From Martelella lutilitoris (lineage in GTDB: Bacteria > Pseudomonadota > Alphaproteobacteria > Rhizobiales > Rhizobiaceae): a stretch of 64,000 nucleotides of DNA. Both the position numbers and the translations under genes were made by a program. The notes beneath the pieces are model-generated. The model was not told the origin of the DNA. It searched no databases and saw only the letters and a program-made list of their open reading frames with translations. Below, piece by piece: positions 1 to 9,600 of this stretch (positions are counted from its first letter, which is position 1; every line of letters begins with the position of its first letter). The stretch is taken from contig NZ_CP066786.1 in the NCBI RefSeq assembly GCF_016598595.1, positions 2,317,501-2,381,500 of the forward strand, written 5' to 3'.

Positions 1-329
1 TCCGCAACATGGCCGAGCTATACGGCGGGCGACCGGGTTCGATCGGTCTCTTCCGGCTGATCCGCGACGTGCTCGCACATCTTGCCGTCACCGGTTCGAT
101 CGCCGTCGGCGACAGCCTCGTGCAGCAAGTGCTCGGCCACGGGCTCGCCTCCAGGCTTTCGGCCCGGTTTGGCGAAGGCATGATCAACGGGCTGATGACG
201 GCGCGCATCGGCATCGCCGCCATGGATCTCTGCCGCCCGATGCCGTTCACCGCCCTCAAGCGGCCGGGAATCGGCGATTTCATCAACGATCTCGGCCCGG
301 GCGAGAAGCGCGATCTCTCAACTCCCTGA
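1..329 (+). CDS. TIGR01620/DUF697 (YcjF-like) membrane protein, C-terminal part
   Basis: This is the C-terminal end of a protein cut by the window edge. The frame is open from the first complete codon at base 3 and stops at 327-329. The residues RNMAELYGGRPG followed by a glycine-rich, hydrophobic stretch (FRLIRDVLAHLAVTGSIAVGDSLVQ begins it) and the late motif ARIGIAAMDLCRPMPF match the C-terminal region of the YcjF/TIGR01620 inner membrane family as I remember it. The function of that family is unknown; in enterobacteria it sits beside the GTPase-like YcjX. The apparent methionine at base 9 is internal, not a start. The family call is fairly safe; the role is not. Confidence 0.7.
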   Translation, partial: RNMAELYGGRPGSIGLFRLIRDVLAHLAVTGSIAVGDSLVQQVLGHGLASRLSARFGEGMINGLMTARIGIAAMDLCRPMPFTALKRPGIGDFINDLGPGEKRDLSTP

Positions 330-442
330 CCGCCCATCCACCCGCGATGCGCGCAGACAAACCAAAGCTTAACGTTTCCTCTTCATTCTTGCCGCTCAAC
401 CGAAACCAGACCTGCCACGCGCAGTTGCCCGGAAACGCCAAG

Positions 443-991
443 ATGAAACGACGGCCAGCACCCCTGTTCAGTTCCGCGATGATCGCCGTAGCCTTCGTCG
501 CGGCCCTGCCCGCAAACGCCGCCGCGGAAAGCGCCGACAGCGCCTTCTTCCGCAAGGTGGCGGGCAAATGGTCGGGCCCCGGCAAGATCGTCGAGGGTAA
601 GATGAAGGGCACCCGCTTCCGCTGCGAACTCGACGGGCTTCCCATCGAGGGGGAGAAGGACGGGTTCAAGCTCGACGGCAAATGTCGCGCGGGCCTGTTT
701 TCCCACCCGATGACCGCCGTGTTCATTCGCGAGGAAGACGGTTACCGCGGTCGCTTTCTCGACGGCGAGGACGGCGACGGCCTGGAGGTGACCGGCGGCT
801 CGGTCGAAGACGGCAAGGCGGTGATCGAACTCAGACGCGAGGATGTCGAGGGCGCGCTGGTCACCAGCCTGAAAGGCCCGGAAGACCTCAACATCACCCT
901 CCTGATCAAGGGCGGCACCCGCTACGTCCCGGTCATCGGGCTCTCGCTGAAGCGCCAGACGGACCCGCTTTCGGTCGGATCGATCGACTGA
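443..991 (+). CDS. Exported protein of unknown function
   Basis: A 182-residue protein that I do not recognise beyond a general rhizobial type. I chose the ATG at 443 because it places a clean signal peptide at the N-terminus: basic MKRR, a hydrophobic core, then a cleavage-like AANAAAES around residues 26-31. The open frame extends further upstream to 347 but that would bury the signal peptide. The mature part is acidic and mainly beta-like, with GKWSGPGKI early and a YVPVIGLSLKRQ tail, and has no cysteine pair or catalytic motif that I can name. It converges on folK with a 6-base gap. It is probably periplasmic. Confidence 0.7.
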   Translation: MKRRPAPLFSSAMIAVAFVAALPANAAAESADSAFFRKVAGKWSGPGKIVEGKMKGTRFRCELDGLPIEGEKDGFKLDGKCRAGLFSHPMTAVFIREEDGYRGRFLDGEDGDGLEVTGGSVEDGKAVIELRREDVEGALVTSLKGPEDLNITLLIKGGTRYVPVIGLSLKRQTDPLSVGSID

Positions 992-997
992 TACGGC

Positions 998-1510
998 CTA
1001 GCTTTTCCACCAGTCCCCATCGTCGCTGACGGGATCGATGCCGCCCCTTTCCGCCTCATCACGCCATTCGACGACCGTGCGGCCCGCCACGACGAGGTCC
1101 GGAGCGATCTCGGAAAGCGGCACGAGCACGAAGCCGCGCTCGGTCATGCGCGGGTGCGGGACGGTGAGAAGATCGCTTTCCTGTCTGATGTCGCCGAAGG
1201 TCAGGATGTCGATATCGATGAGGCGCGGTCCCCAGCGCCTGTCGCGCACCCGTTTCAACCGTTTCTCGATATCGAGGCAGAAGCGCATCAATTCTTCGGG
1301 CGCCCGTTGCGTCTCGATCAGGGCACAGCAATTGATGAATGGCGGCTGTTCGACCGGCCCCCAGGGCGGCGTGCGATAAAGGCGCGAGACCGCGATGACC
1401 CGGGTCTGAGGGTCTGCGTCGAGAAGAGCCAGCGCCCGGGCCATGGCTTCGGCCGGTTCCCCCAGATTGCCGCCGAGGCCGAGCGCGGCGCGGATCGTCT
1501 CATTCGACAT
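998..1510 (-). CDS. folK: 2-amino-4-hydroxy-6-hydroxymethyldihydropteridine pyrophosphokinase
   Basis: HPPK transfers pyrophosphate from ATP to 6-hydroxymethyl-7,8-dihydropterin, the step before dihydropteroate synthase in folate synthesis. The 170 residues show the family pattern: LGGNLGEP near the N-terminus, SRLYRTPPWGP at about 42-52, and the signature RWGPRLIDIDILTFG at about 92-106, where Asp99 and Asp101 are the expected magnesium ligands. The start at 1510 (MSNETIR) overlaps the end of folB by 11 bases, so the two are probably translationally coupled. It is the last gene of folP-folB-folK. An in-frame upstream extension exists but lies inside folB. Confidence 0.95.
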   Translation of the reverse strand: MSNETIRAALGLGGNLGEPAEAMARALALLDADPQTRVIAVSRLYRTPPWGPVEQPPFINCCALIETQRAPEELMRFCLDIEKRLKRVRDRRWGPRLIDIDILTFGDIRQESDLLTVPHPRMTERGFVLVPLSEIAPDLVVAGRTVVEWRDEAERGGIDPVSDDGDWWKS

Positions 1511-1871
1511 CGTAGGCGACCTTGGCCTCGGCATGGTCGAGAAGGCCGGGAACGGGGGCGGCGGGCTTGCGCACCGTCACTTCGATCCGCCTGATCGCAT
1601 CGTAGTGGCGCGAAACCGAAACGGCGATCGCATGCGCCAGCGCCTCGATCAGCTTGAAGCGGCGGCCGGTGACAACGTCCTTGGTGATGCGGTAGACCTC
1701 GCCGTAATCGACGGCCTCGGAGAAATCGTCATGCAACACCGCCGCCTCGTCCTCGATATGCATGATGATATCGACATAGAAGCGCTGGCCGAGCCGCTCC
1801 TCCTCCTCCATCACCCCGTGGGTGGAAAAGAAGGCGCAGTTTTTCAGGGTGATCACATAGCGGCCGTTCAT
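1500..1871 (-). CDS. folB: Dihydroneopterin aldolase
   Basis: A 123-residue protein of normal FolB size. It converts 7,8-dihydroneopterin to 6-hydroxymethyl-7,8-dihydropterin and glycolaldehyde in the cytoplasm. The recognisable features are ITLKNCAFFSTHGVMEEEE at the N-terminus (HGV.EEE is the family motif), YVDIIMHIED, the DFSEAVDYGEVYRI stretch with the substrate-binding tyrosine, and a late FKLIEALAHAIA helix with the catalytic-side glutamate. Its ATG overlaps the TGA of folP by four bases (ATGA), and its own end overlaps folK, so the three folate genes form one tightly packed operon. Confidence 0.95.
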   Translation of the reverse strand: MNGRYVITLKNCAFFSTHGVMEEEERLGQRFYVDIIMHIEDEAAVLHDDFSEAVDYGEVYRITKDVVTGRRFKLIEALAHAIAVSVSRHYDAIRRIEVTVRKPAAPVPGLLDHAEAKVAYDVE

Positions 1872-2740
1872 GATGGGTCTCCGGTGTGTCGCGCAATCAT
1901 GGCATCGGCGAATGCGAGCGCCGCGCGGTTGGCGCCGACATTGTGGACACGAAAGATCGCGCCGCCGGCAAGGCGGGTGATCGCGGTGGTCGATGCGGTT
2001 GCGAAATCGCGGGTCAGGTTGTCGTCGGCGCCGCCGATTGCGGCAACGAAGCGCTTGCGCGATGTGCCGATCAGGAGCGGCAGGTCGAGCGCATGAAGCG
2101 CGTCGAGATGCGCCATGATCGCCAGGTTGTCCTCGACATCCTTGCCGAAACCGAATCCCGGATCGATGACCAGCTGGCTGTCGTCAATGCCCGCTGCGCG
2201 CGCCGCTGCGAGCGCCTTGTCGAGGAAAAAGAGCTGGTCGGCGACAGGGTTGGCAAGCGTTTCGCGGTTCCGGCTCGTATGCATCAGACAGTAACCTGCC
2301 CCGGTCTCCGCCGCGATCCGCAAGATTTTCGGCTCGGCCGTGCCGCCGCTCACGTCGTTGATGATATGGGCGCCGGATGAAACCGCAAGCCGCGCGGTCT
2401 CGGCGCGATAGGTGTCAACGGAAATCAGCGCTCCGGTCTTTTCCGCCAGCGCCTCTACCACGGGAAGAACCCGCGCCTGCTCTTCCTCGGCTGATATCGG
2501 AGCCGCGCCCGGCCTGGTCGATTCTCCGCCGATATCAAGGATGGCCGCTCCCTCCTCGACAGCCTGCAGCGCATGATCGACGGCAGCCTCTGTATCGACA
2601 AACTGTCCGCCGTCGGAGAAGGAATCCGGCGTCACGTTGACGATCGCCATCAGCACGCCGACGGGTCCAAGCGCAAGCGTACGGCCCTTAGCGCAGGACA
2701 GCGTGCGCGGCCTGAAACAGGGCGTCGGAGCTTGCATCAT
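1868..2740 (-). CDS. folP: Dihydropteroate synthase
   Basis: Condenses 6-hydroxymethyl-dihydropterin pyrophosphate with p-aminobenzoate to give dihydropteroate; it is the sulfonamide target. All family blocks are visible: AIVNVTPDSFSDGG, DIGGESTRPGA, ISVDTYRAETA, INDVSGG, LVIDPGFGFGKD and LIGTSRKRF. I chose the ATG at 2740 (MMQAPTP) because a purine-rich AGAGGGTAGGG precedes it at good spacing; an in-frame methionine codon further upstream would add 19 residues that match nothing. With this start the protein is 290 residues, usual for the family. It is first in folP-folB-folK and follows the ferredoxin gene on the same strand. Confidence 0.95.
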   Translation of the reverse strand: MMQAPTPCFRPRTLSCAKGRTLALGPVGVLMAIVNVTPDSFSDGGQFVDTEAAVDHALQAVEEGAAILDIGGESTRPGAAPISAEEEQARVLPVVEALAEKTGALISVDTYRAETARLAVSSGAHIINDVSGGTAEPKILRIAAETGAGYCLMHTSRNRETLANPVADQLFFLDKALAAARAAGIDDSQLVIDPGFGFGKDVEDNLAIMAHLDALHALDLPLLIGTSRKRFVAAIGGADDNLTRDFATASTTAITRLAGGAIFRVHNVGANRAALAFADAMIARHTGDPS

Positions 2741-2810
2741 GGCCCTACCCTCTTTGCGTGCTGACGGATTGGTCTTTTCGGCGGCGCGAGCGGCCACCCG
2801 GCCACCCGTA

Positions 2811-3131
2811 TCAGCCCTGTTCGTCGGGCACGCGCACCGTCAGTCCATCAAACTCCGGACGCATGTTGATCTGACAGGACAACCGGGAATTGGCGCGAAG
2901 GTCGACCGCGAAATCCAGCATGTCCTCTTCCATCGGCTCGGGCTCGCCGACCTTTTCGAACCATTCCTCATCGACATAGACGTGGCACGTCGCGCAGGCG
3001 CAGGCGCCGCCGCATTCCGCCACGATGCCCGGCACGCCGTTGCGCACCGCGTTTTCCATCACCGTCGAGCCTTCCTCCACCTCGAGATCGTAAACGGTGT
3101 CATCATTGCCGATGATTTTCAGTTTAAGCAT
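2811..3131 (-). CDS. Adrenodoxin-type 2Fe-2S ferredoxin
   Basis: A 106-residue soluble electron carrier. The cluster ligands are Cys40, Cys46, Cys49 and Cys86, giving the CX5CX2CX36C spacing typical of adrenodoxin-like and Fdx-like ferredoxins. Nearby EPMEEDMLDFA and NSRLSCQI are also typical of this class. In alphaproteobacteria such proteins feed cytochromes P450, heme-related hydroxylases or Fe-S assembly; the sequence alone does not say which. The ATG at 3131 is preferred over an in-frame upstream methionine because family members begin close to the first beta strand (MLKLKIIG). It lies 70 bases upstream of folP on the same strand. Confidence 0.9.
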   Translation of the reverse strand: MLKLKIIGNDDTVYDLEVEEGSTVMENAVRNGVPGIVAECGGACACATCHVYVDEEWFEKVGEPEPMEEDMLDFAVDLRANSRLSCQINMRPEFDGLTVRVPDEQG

Positions 3132-3661
3132 GTCATGGACCTTAATGTTCAAAGCGCCGGGCGGCATCGAGGATTGATCGGTTCTTCCCTCATTCCGCGC
3201 GAACAGTCAATATTTGCGTCCGACGTGACGATCCGGATCGCAAAAGGCGCCCTGGAAAGAAAAGTTCAATATGTGGAAAGCCTCAGAAAAGGCGCATTAT
3301 GGTTAATATTTGCTAAATGACGGAATTTGATCGCTTTTTGCAGCTCCTTCCGGCCGCATTTCAGCACCGGAACGCGTTGCGGCCGGATCCGGTACGCCGG
3401 ATGATGTTGTGCGGCTTTTGTGAATATGCGATTGAAAACGGGGGTAATCCCTTGAAATAGAAGACATTTGCCTGTCTTCCACCGCCCGTCGCCTCAAGCG
3501 GGGGCCGCAGCGACAAGGCAAATGAAGACTGTTTCGAACCTGTGTGCCGGCCATCTGCCCAGTTCGGGCCAGACTGAACCGGTTTTGAAGTTTCAGGGCT
3601 TTTCGGACCCGTCGACTCAAGACGGACGTCCGGAACGGCCCGCGTGTCACGAGGCGTATCC
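3132..3661. other. Intergenic region between ferredoxin and the GPR-like gene
   Basis: A 530-base stretch with no convincing gene. It must contain two divergent promoters. The part at about 3235-3320 is clearly more AT-rich than its surroundings and is the best place for them, though I see no convincing -35/-10 pair. An imperfect inverted pair, CATTTGCC near 3465 and GGCAAATG near 3523, could form a hairpin in the leader of the giant gene downstream. Small open frames here overlap each other and look like chance products of GC-rich DNA. Confidence 0.4.
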
Positions 3662-6600
3662 ATGGCGAAACAATCAGGCGGCACTTCGCTCGACGATCAG
3701 GCACTTCACGCGCTGGAGGATGCCCTGTCATCCGATCCGTCCGAACAGAACGCCGACGGCGAAACGCCGCGCGAACAGGAAGCGCCACCGCGCAAGGAAA
3801 GCGTTTTCGGGAGCCGGGCCGCCAAGAGCGCGCGCGCCGAGGAAGAGCGCGCCAACGCCCCCCGGCCAAAATCGCCCGCCTTCCGTCCCGCCAATGATCC
3901 GGGCATGCTGTCGACGCAGCGCGTGCTCAAGGCCTTCGAACGCCGCTCCACCATCAGGGCCCTGCGCACGTCCACGATCATGTCAGCCGGCTGGCTGGCG
4001 CTTGGCGTCACGGGAACGCTGGTGGCCTTCGGCAGCCGCATCTTCAACGCCTCCTCCTTCGCCGACATTCTGAGCATTGACGGCATCGGCCTCGCCGCGG
4101 CGCTGACTGTCGCACCGATCTTCGTCTTTTACGCCTTCAACATCATGCTGGCGCGCGCGCGCGACATGCAGGAGGCCGCCCGCTCGATGGCCGAGGTGGC
4201 GCTGCGCCTCTCCGATCCGGACGAGAACGCTGCCCAGCAGGTGCGCAGCGTCAGCCAGGCCGTTCGCCGCGAAGTCTATGCCATGAACGAAGGCATCGAG
4301 CGCACCATCGCCCGCGCTTCGGAACTTGAGAACCTCGTTCATTCCGAGGTCAATGCGCTGGAGCGCAGCTATGCCGACAACGAAATGCGCATCCGCAACC
4401 TGGTGCAGGAACTGACGGCCGAGCGCGAAGCCGTGGTCAGCCACGCCGCCCGCCTCAGGACCTCGATCCTCGGCACCAACGATCAGCTCAAGGACCAGAT
4501 CGGCACGGTCATGGATGACCTCACCCGCAAGGTGAGCACGGCCGGCGACGGGGTTGCCGAAATGCTCGAGACCCGGGCCGCCGTGATCAACGAGAATACC
4601 GCCCGCGCCGTCGCCTCGATCGGCGACCTGCTTGAGGACCGCTCGAGCGCGCTCAGGAGCGAGTTCGATCGAAACTATGGCGCGCTTTCCGATCTGTTTG
4701 ACCAACGCTTCACCGATCTTTCGCAGCGCTTCGACGAACGCGGCCGTACCCTGATCGGCGATTTCACCGCAAGCGCCACCGCGCTCAACGCGGAGACCGA
4801 ACAGTTGACTTCCGCGCTTTCCGAACGCGGCGGTCAGCTGGAAACGCTTCTCGGCGAACGCACGCAGACCCTGCGCGCCGTTGCCGAAGAGAGCGAGACC
4901 GCGATGAACGCCGCGCTGGAGCGGGTTGTCGGCGGCCTGTCGACGACGCTCACCGAAAGCCAGGCCCGTTTCAACCGGCAGATCAGCGAGACCGATGCCG
5001 AGATCGCCCGTCAGGTCGAGGAACGCGCGCAGTATGTCGACCAGCGCCTCGAGGCCACGATCTCCCGCCTCGGGACCGATCTCGACAGCCGGCTCGATGC
5101 CTTCACCAGCGCTTTCGAGGAAAGCGGCGGCGCCATGGAAGGCCGGATCGACACGACGCTCGGACGTTTCAACCAGATCGTCTCCGAAGGCCGCTCGAGC
5201 ATCGATACGATGCTGTCCCATGCCTCCGACAGGCTTCAGGAGCAGATGACCGATCACACGCTGTCGCTGGCGACGACGCTGTCGACCAGCACCGAAATGC
5301 TCGACCAGACGCTCAAGACCAACGTCAAGGAGATCAGCGAAACCATCGGAGCCGATCACGGCAGACTCGAGCAGGTCTTCTCCGACGCTTCGCAACGGCT
5401 GGAAGAAAAGCTCACCCGCTTCAGCCAGCAGATCACCGGCGGCGAGGCCAATATCAGCGCAACGCTCGACGATGCCGGCGAAAGGCTCGGCGAGCGCCTG
5501 AACGACCAGGCGATCATGCTCGCCACCACGCTTTCGACCAGCGAGGAAGCGTTTGCGATGTCGCTCGAAGGCCATACCGCCCGTATCGAGGAGCGGATGC
5601 GCGAGGGCAACGAGCGCCTGAGCGGCACGCTGACGGGGGCATCGGACCGAATCGACGACCAGCTTGCCCGGTTCAACGAGCGCATCGGCAACGGCGAAAA
5701 CGGGATTGCCGCCGTTCTGGACAATGCCTCGGAACGCCTGCAGGAGCGCATGAACGACCATGCGGCCGGTCTGGCCACGACGCTGTCGATCAGCGAGGAT
5801 ACCTTCGGCGAAAGCCTCGGCGCGCATACGGAAAGGCTGCAGATAGCCCTGCGCGAGGGCCAGGAGCGGCTCGACGGCTCGCTCTCCGGCGCTTCCGAAC
5901 GGCTTCAGTCGCAGCTTGCGAATTTCAACGCCACGGTCAGCGCGGGCGAGACGGGGATCGCCTCGGCGATGTCCTCGGCGACGGAGCGCCTCAACGAACA
6001 GATGAACGATCAGGCGATCATGCTCGCCAACACGCTCTCGACAGCCGAGGAGACCTTCGGCCAGACGTTGAGCGCGCATTCCGAAAGGCTTCAGGAAACG
6101 CTGAACGAAGGCCATGGCCGCATCGACGGCTCCCTTTCCGGCGCGTCCGAACGTCTCGAAGCTGAGCTTGAGCGGTTCAACGCCCAGATCAATGACGGCG
6201 CGACCGGCATCGGCGCGACGCTTTCCGCGGCCACGGCACAGCTCGGGGAGCAGATGAGCGAGCAGTCCATCATGCTCGCCACCACGCTTTCGGCGGCTGA
6301 GGAGACTTTCGCCCAGACGATCGACGCCAGGACCGCAAGGCTCGGGGAAACGCTCGAAGGTGGCCAGGGTCGGCTCGATCGCGCGCTTGGCGAAGCGACA
6401 GGTCACATCGACCGCCAGCTGGGACAGTTCACCGAGCGCCTCGGCAGCGGCGAGGCCGGCATCACCGCCGCCCTTTCCGGCGCGACCGAACGGATCGAGG
6501 CGCAGATTTCCGAGAAATCCGATCTGCTTTCCCTCAGGCTCTCTTCCGCGCAGGCAGCCCTTGAGGAAACCTTCGACGCGCATGAGCGCCGCATGAGCGA

Positions 6601-9600
6601 CACGAGCGAGAAGAGCCGCCAGCGGATCGCGGAAACACTCGACAATACCGGCGAGCGCTTCGAGACCACGATCGGCGGCGCCGCCGACAGGCTCGAGGCC
6701 GGTCTGAGCCGCCGCGAGGAGAGCATCACGGCCGCCCTCTCCGGCGCCGGCGAACGCCTGGACGAGCGCCTTTCCGACCATGCCATGATGCTGGCTGCGA
6801 CGCTGTCTACCAGCGAGGAAAGCCTTAGCCAGACAATCGATTCCTCGACCACGCGTCTCGCCGAAACGCTCTTAGAAGGCCAGACGCGCCTGACGGGCGT
6901 CTATCGCGATGTCGCAACCAGCCTTCAGGAAACGGTCGACACCCAGGCCAGGGCGTTCGACGGCCGGATTTCCGAGATCGACGACCGCATCACGAAAACC
7001 TTCGCCGAGCGCGAAACCGGCATTCGCAGCGCCTATGAAGACGGCCAGACGCGGCTCGAAGACAGCCTTCGTTCGGGAACGGGCGCGCTCGAAAAAGCGC
7101 TCGAGCGGGCGAGCACGGACATTTCCGAGACGCTCGCCGACAGCACGACCAGCATTTCCGCCACGATTGCCGCCTCCTCCAGCCTGCTCGAAATGTCGCT
7201 GGAGGGCCGCGAGACCGCGCTTCGCGAAACCATCGACAAGGCCGGCATGGCGCTTGAGGACAGGCTGCGCGGTTCCGCCGGCGCGATTGCCGAGAAGGTC
7301 TCAACCGCGGCAGGCCTGATCACCCGCTCGGCCGAGACCATGACAGGCCGGGTCGAATCCTCCTTCGGCGCGCTAGGGGAAAGTCTCGACAAGCACGGCC
7401 AGAGCGTGGAGGCCGGCGCCATCCGCATCGAAGGCCTCGTTGACGAGGCCGGACGCCGGCTCGACAGGGCGCTGAACGACCATGCAAGCGCCATTGAGAA
7501 TACCGGCAGCGCGGTGGAGAGCCGCCTCACCGCCTCGCTCTCCGGCCATGTCGAACGGCTGGCCGAGACCGGCGAGACCACCCGCAACCGGCTGGAGGCG
7601 ACCTTTGGGGAGCAGAACTCCGGCTTCGAACGCGCCTCGCGGGAAGCTGCAGACCGGCTCACCGCTTCCGCCGATGCCGCGCATACCCGCATCAGCGATA
7701 CGCTTGCCGAGAACGCAACGCGGCTTGAACAGGCGGGCGAAACCGTCGCCAACAGCCTGAACGAGACATTGCTGACCCACGAAAACGCCTTCATGCTGAC
7801 CGGCGCCCAGCTCGACGAACGTCTCGGCGGCACGCTGGACGAAAAGGCGCGCATGATTGAGACCGCGAGCGGCGCCGCCGTCGAGCGGCTGGGCGAGACC
7901 CTCGACGCCCGCCGCAGCGCAATTGCTTCGACGCTCGAGCACGGCCAGGCAAACATCGAGAGCCGCTTCTCCGGCCTTGAAAGCGCCCTCGACCAGGGCC
8001 TCGTCAGGATCAGCGACACAATGGACCGCCGCTCCGGCGAGCTTGCCGGACGCATCCGCGACACGGTTTCCGAAACCTCCGCCGATATGGAGCGCAGCGC
8101 CGAGGACGCCCGCCTCAAGCTGGAACAGGCCGGCCAGAGCTTCACCGAACAGGTTTCCGGCGCCGTCGCCTCCGCGCGGCAGAGCATGGAAGGCTCGGCC
8201 CACGAAATCTTCGACCGCGCCCGTCAGATGCAGGCGGAACTCGCCAGTCAGGCAGCCCTTGCCGGCGAGCATGCGTCGGAAAACAGCACGCGGATTTCCG
8301 AGATCCTGTCTGCCACCAGCAGCCGGATCGACAACCAGATCGAGACGATCCGCCGGACGATGGGCGAGGCCGAGCAATTGCTGGCCGAACGCGGCGAACG
8401 GCTGAACAGCGGCATTGCCGGCACGGCCGACATGCTGTCCGGTCAACTCGAGGCATCCGAGAAATCGATGACCGAACGGGCGCAGGCGCTGCGCGATAAC
8501 CTCGGCGCCCAGATGAAGGCGCTGGAGGAAACGCTCGGCACGGTCGATCGCGTGCTGGCTGCGCGCGGCGATGCCGTCGGCAATGCGCTCGACGAACGCG
8601 CCCGCGACATGAATTCGATGCTTTCCGGGCACACGAGCACGCTCAGCAGCCTGATCGAGGAGAAGGCCCGCCCGTTGATCGAGAGCTATGGCGAGACCGG
8701 CCGTCTCGCCGCCGAGCGGATCCACCAGGCTTCGCAGGAAGGCAGCCGCCAACTGCGCGCCGACGGGAACGCGCTTGCCGGCAATGTCGAGGCGCTCGTC
8801 AGCCACCTCTCCCAGAGCCACCAGATGCTCGCCGGTCTGGTGGATGAAGCCGCCGCCCGCCTCTCTTCCGCCGACGAGCAACTGGCTTCGACCGCCAACC
8901 GCATCAACGAGACCGCGGAACGTTCGTCCGCCTCGCTCGAGCAGTCCAGCAGCCTGCTTGGCGCCAAGGTCGACGCGCTCGACGGCAGCGCCGCCGGCGC
9001 TCTTGAAACAGTGCAGAGCCTGGTCGCGCAGATCGAAAGCCATGCCGGCGTGCTCGACCGCGCCTCGAACCTGATCGAGAGCGCGCAGTCGAACCTCGCC
9101 AGCACGCTTTCCGAACGCCAGGAGGCGCTTGGCCTCCTTTCACAGGGCCTCGCCGAGCGTTCGCAGGAGATCGAGAAGGGACTGAAGGGTGTCGCCGCAG
9201 CCGTGGCCGCCACGATGGAAAAGACGGGGCAGGATGCCGAGAGCATGTCGCAGCGGGTTGCCGAAACCATGCGCGGCTCGGTGGACGACGCCGCCCGCCG
9301 GTTCTCCGGCGCCACGCAGGAAATCGAGCGGATATCCGCCGAGATCCGCGCCGAACTCGACAACACCCGCGAGGCGGTCAAGCGCGGCATTCACGACATG
9401 CCCGAAGAGGCGCGCGAGAGCGCCAAGGCCATGCGCAAGGCCGTGGAGGACCAGATCCGCGCCCTTGAGGATATCTCGTCAATGATCGCGACATCGCGCT
9501 CGCAGGTTTCCGCGCCCGAAGCGCCGCGCCCGCAGCAGAAGACGGAAGAGCCCGTCGCCCGGCGGCCCTTCGCCAGCCCGCCCGCCGGTTCGCTGAGCGC

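Noticed and set aside
5264..6787. A DNA-level tandem repeat or CRISPR-like array in the giant gene.
   Set aside because: The 252-base units are regular in protein but diverged in DNA, are contiguous and coding, and have no spacers.
3983..9043. Very long open frames on the minus strand inside the giant gene (up to about 930 codons).
   Set aside because: They mirror the repetitive, GC-rich codon pattern of the plus-strand gene, have no ribosome-binding sites, and their proteins show only a reflection of the repeat. They are antisense shadows.
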